From Allocoprococcus comes (GTDB taxonomy: Bacteria; Bacillota; Clostridia; Lachnospirales; Lachnospiraceae), in the NCBI RefSeq assembly GCF_013300725.1, contig NZ_JAAIMM010000022.1, positions 1 to 60,692 of the forward strand: DNA of 60,692 nucleotides, given 5' to 3'. Made by a program: the position numbers and the translations under genes. This document shows, in pieces, positions 60,660 to 60,692 of the stretch (positions are counted from its first letter, which is position 1; every line of letters begins with the position of its first letter). The notes beneath the pieces were generated by a model. That model worked only from the letters and a program-made list of their open reading frames with translations. It searched no databases and was not told where the DNA came from.

Positions 60660-60692
60660 GGTTATGCCCTCGACCGATTAGTAACAGTCAGC
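60660..60692 (-). rRNA. 23S ribosomal RNA, 3' end
   Basis: The last bases on the minus strand read ACTGTTACTAATCGGTCGAG, then GGCATAACC, the conserved 3' end of bacterial 23S rRNA (the ACTAATcGgTCGAGG stretch). The gene continues beyond the window. About 90 bases later its terminator follows, too short a space for a 5S gene. Confidence 0.88.

Overview
The window looks like chromosome of a gut Lachnospiraceae bacterium (Clostridia; the Ruminococcus/Mediterraneibacter/Dorea/Blautia group). The grounds are a low-to-moderate GC genome with strong AGGAGG-type ribosome binding sites, the housekeeping order PriA-Def-Fmt-Zn peptidase-RsmB-RlmN-PP2C-PASTA kinase-RsgA-Rpe-ThiN, raffinose and rhamnose catabolism of the gut Firmicute type, and Tn916-family debris. 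Nearly every gene is on the minus strand. The species assignment is inference; no 16S sequence is present.

Region 1 (1-20.6 kb) is an accessory island full of wreckage. It holds small resistance-type and detoxification genes (VOC protein, PadR/YjdF pair, Vat-type acetyltransferase, GNATs, TetR regulators, an ABC exporter, a PAP2 phosphatase) between broken pieces: an IS110 transposase tail, a chimera of a CatA-like acetyltransferase with a C45-type hydrolase, a Tn916-like oriT with the start of its replication gene, a surface-protein gene split by a PHP gene plus a complete IS66 element, a frameshifted serine recombinase joined to a hydrolase fragment, and an erythromycin-esterase gene with an in-frame stop. 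The TetR promoter at 6.7 kb and the ABC exporter promoter at 17.4 kb carry the same doublet of 16-bp operators, so one regulator probably controls both. A membrane protein at 3.7-4.3 kb carries presenilin/signal-peptide-peptidase-like motifs.

Region 2 (20.6-26.5 kb) has a zinc-ribbon XRE regulator, an oleate hydratase with its TetR-type regulator, and a purine-salvage operon (adenosine deaminase, a 43-residue deletion scar of phosphopentomutase, purine nucleoside phosphorylase).

Region 3 (26.6-45.3 kb) is the core translation, cell-wall and signalling cluster. Upstream of it is a separate operon, with its own promoter and terminator, encoding a D-aspartate-ligase-like ATP-grasp protein, an aspartate/glutamate racemase and a second MurE-like ligase that lacks the DNPR motif. 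DinB follows.

The most striking structure is at 45.76-45.98 kb. Two perfect 22-bp inverted repeats enclose 173 bp containing a near-consensus promoter. They lie immediately beyond the stop codon of a tyrosine recombinase with a complete catalytic set. In the orientation given, the promoter faces an uncharacterised 66-residue protein gene and then dinB. This reads as a phase-variable promoter switch.

Region 4 (46.9-60.5 kb) contains a rhamnose operon (AraC regulator, RhaB, a fucose/arabinose-isomerase-like enzyme, RhaD), a group II intron scrap, and a raffinose/melibiose operon (binding protein, two permeases, GH36 alpha-galactosidase, GH13 amylosucrase-like enzyme) with a divergent AraC regulator. 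The window ends in the 3' end of a 23S rRNA gene on the minus strand. Its terminator follows too closely for a 5S gene to fit between.
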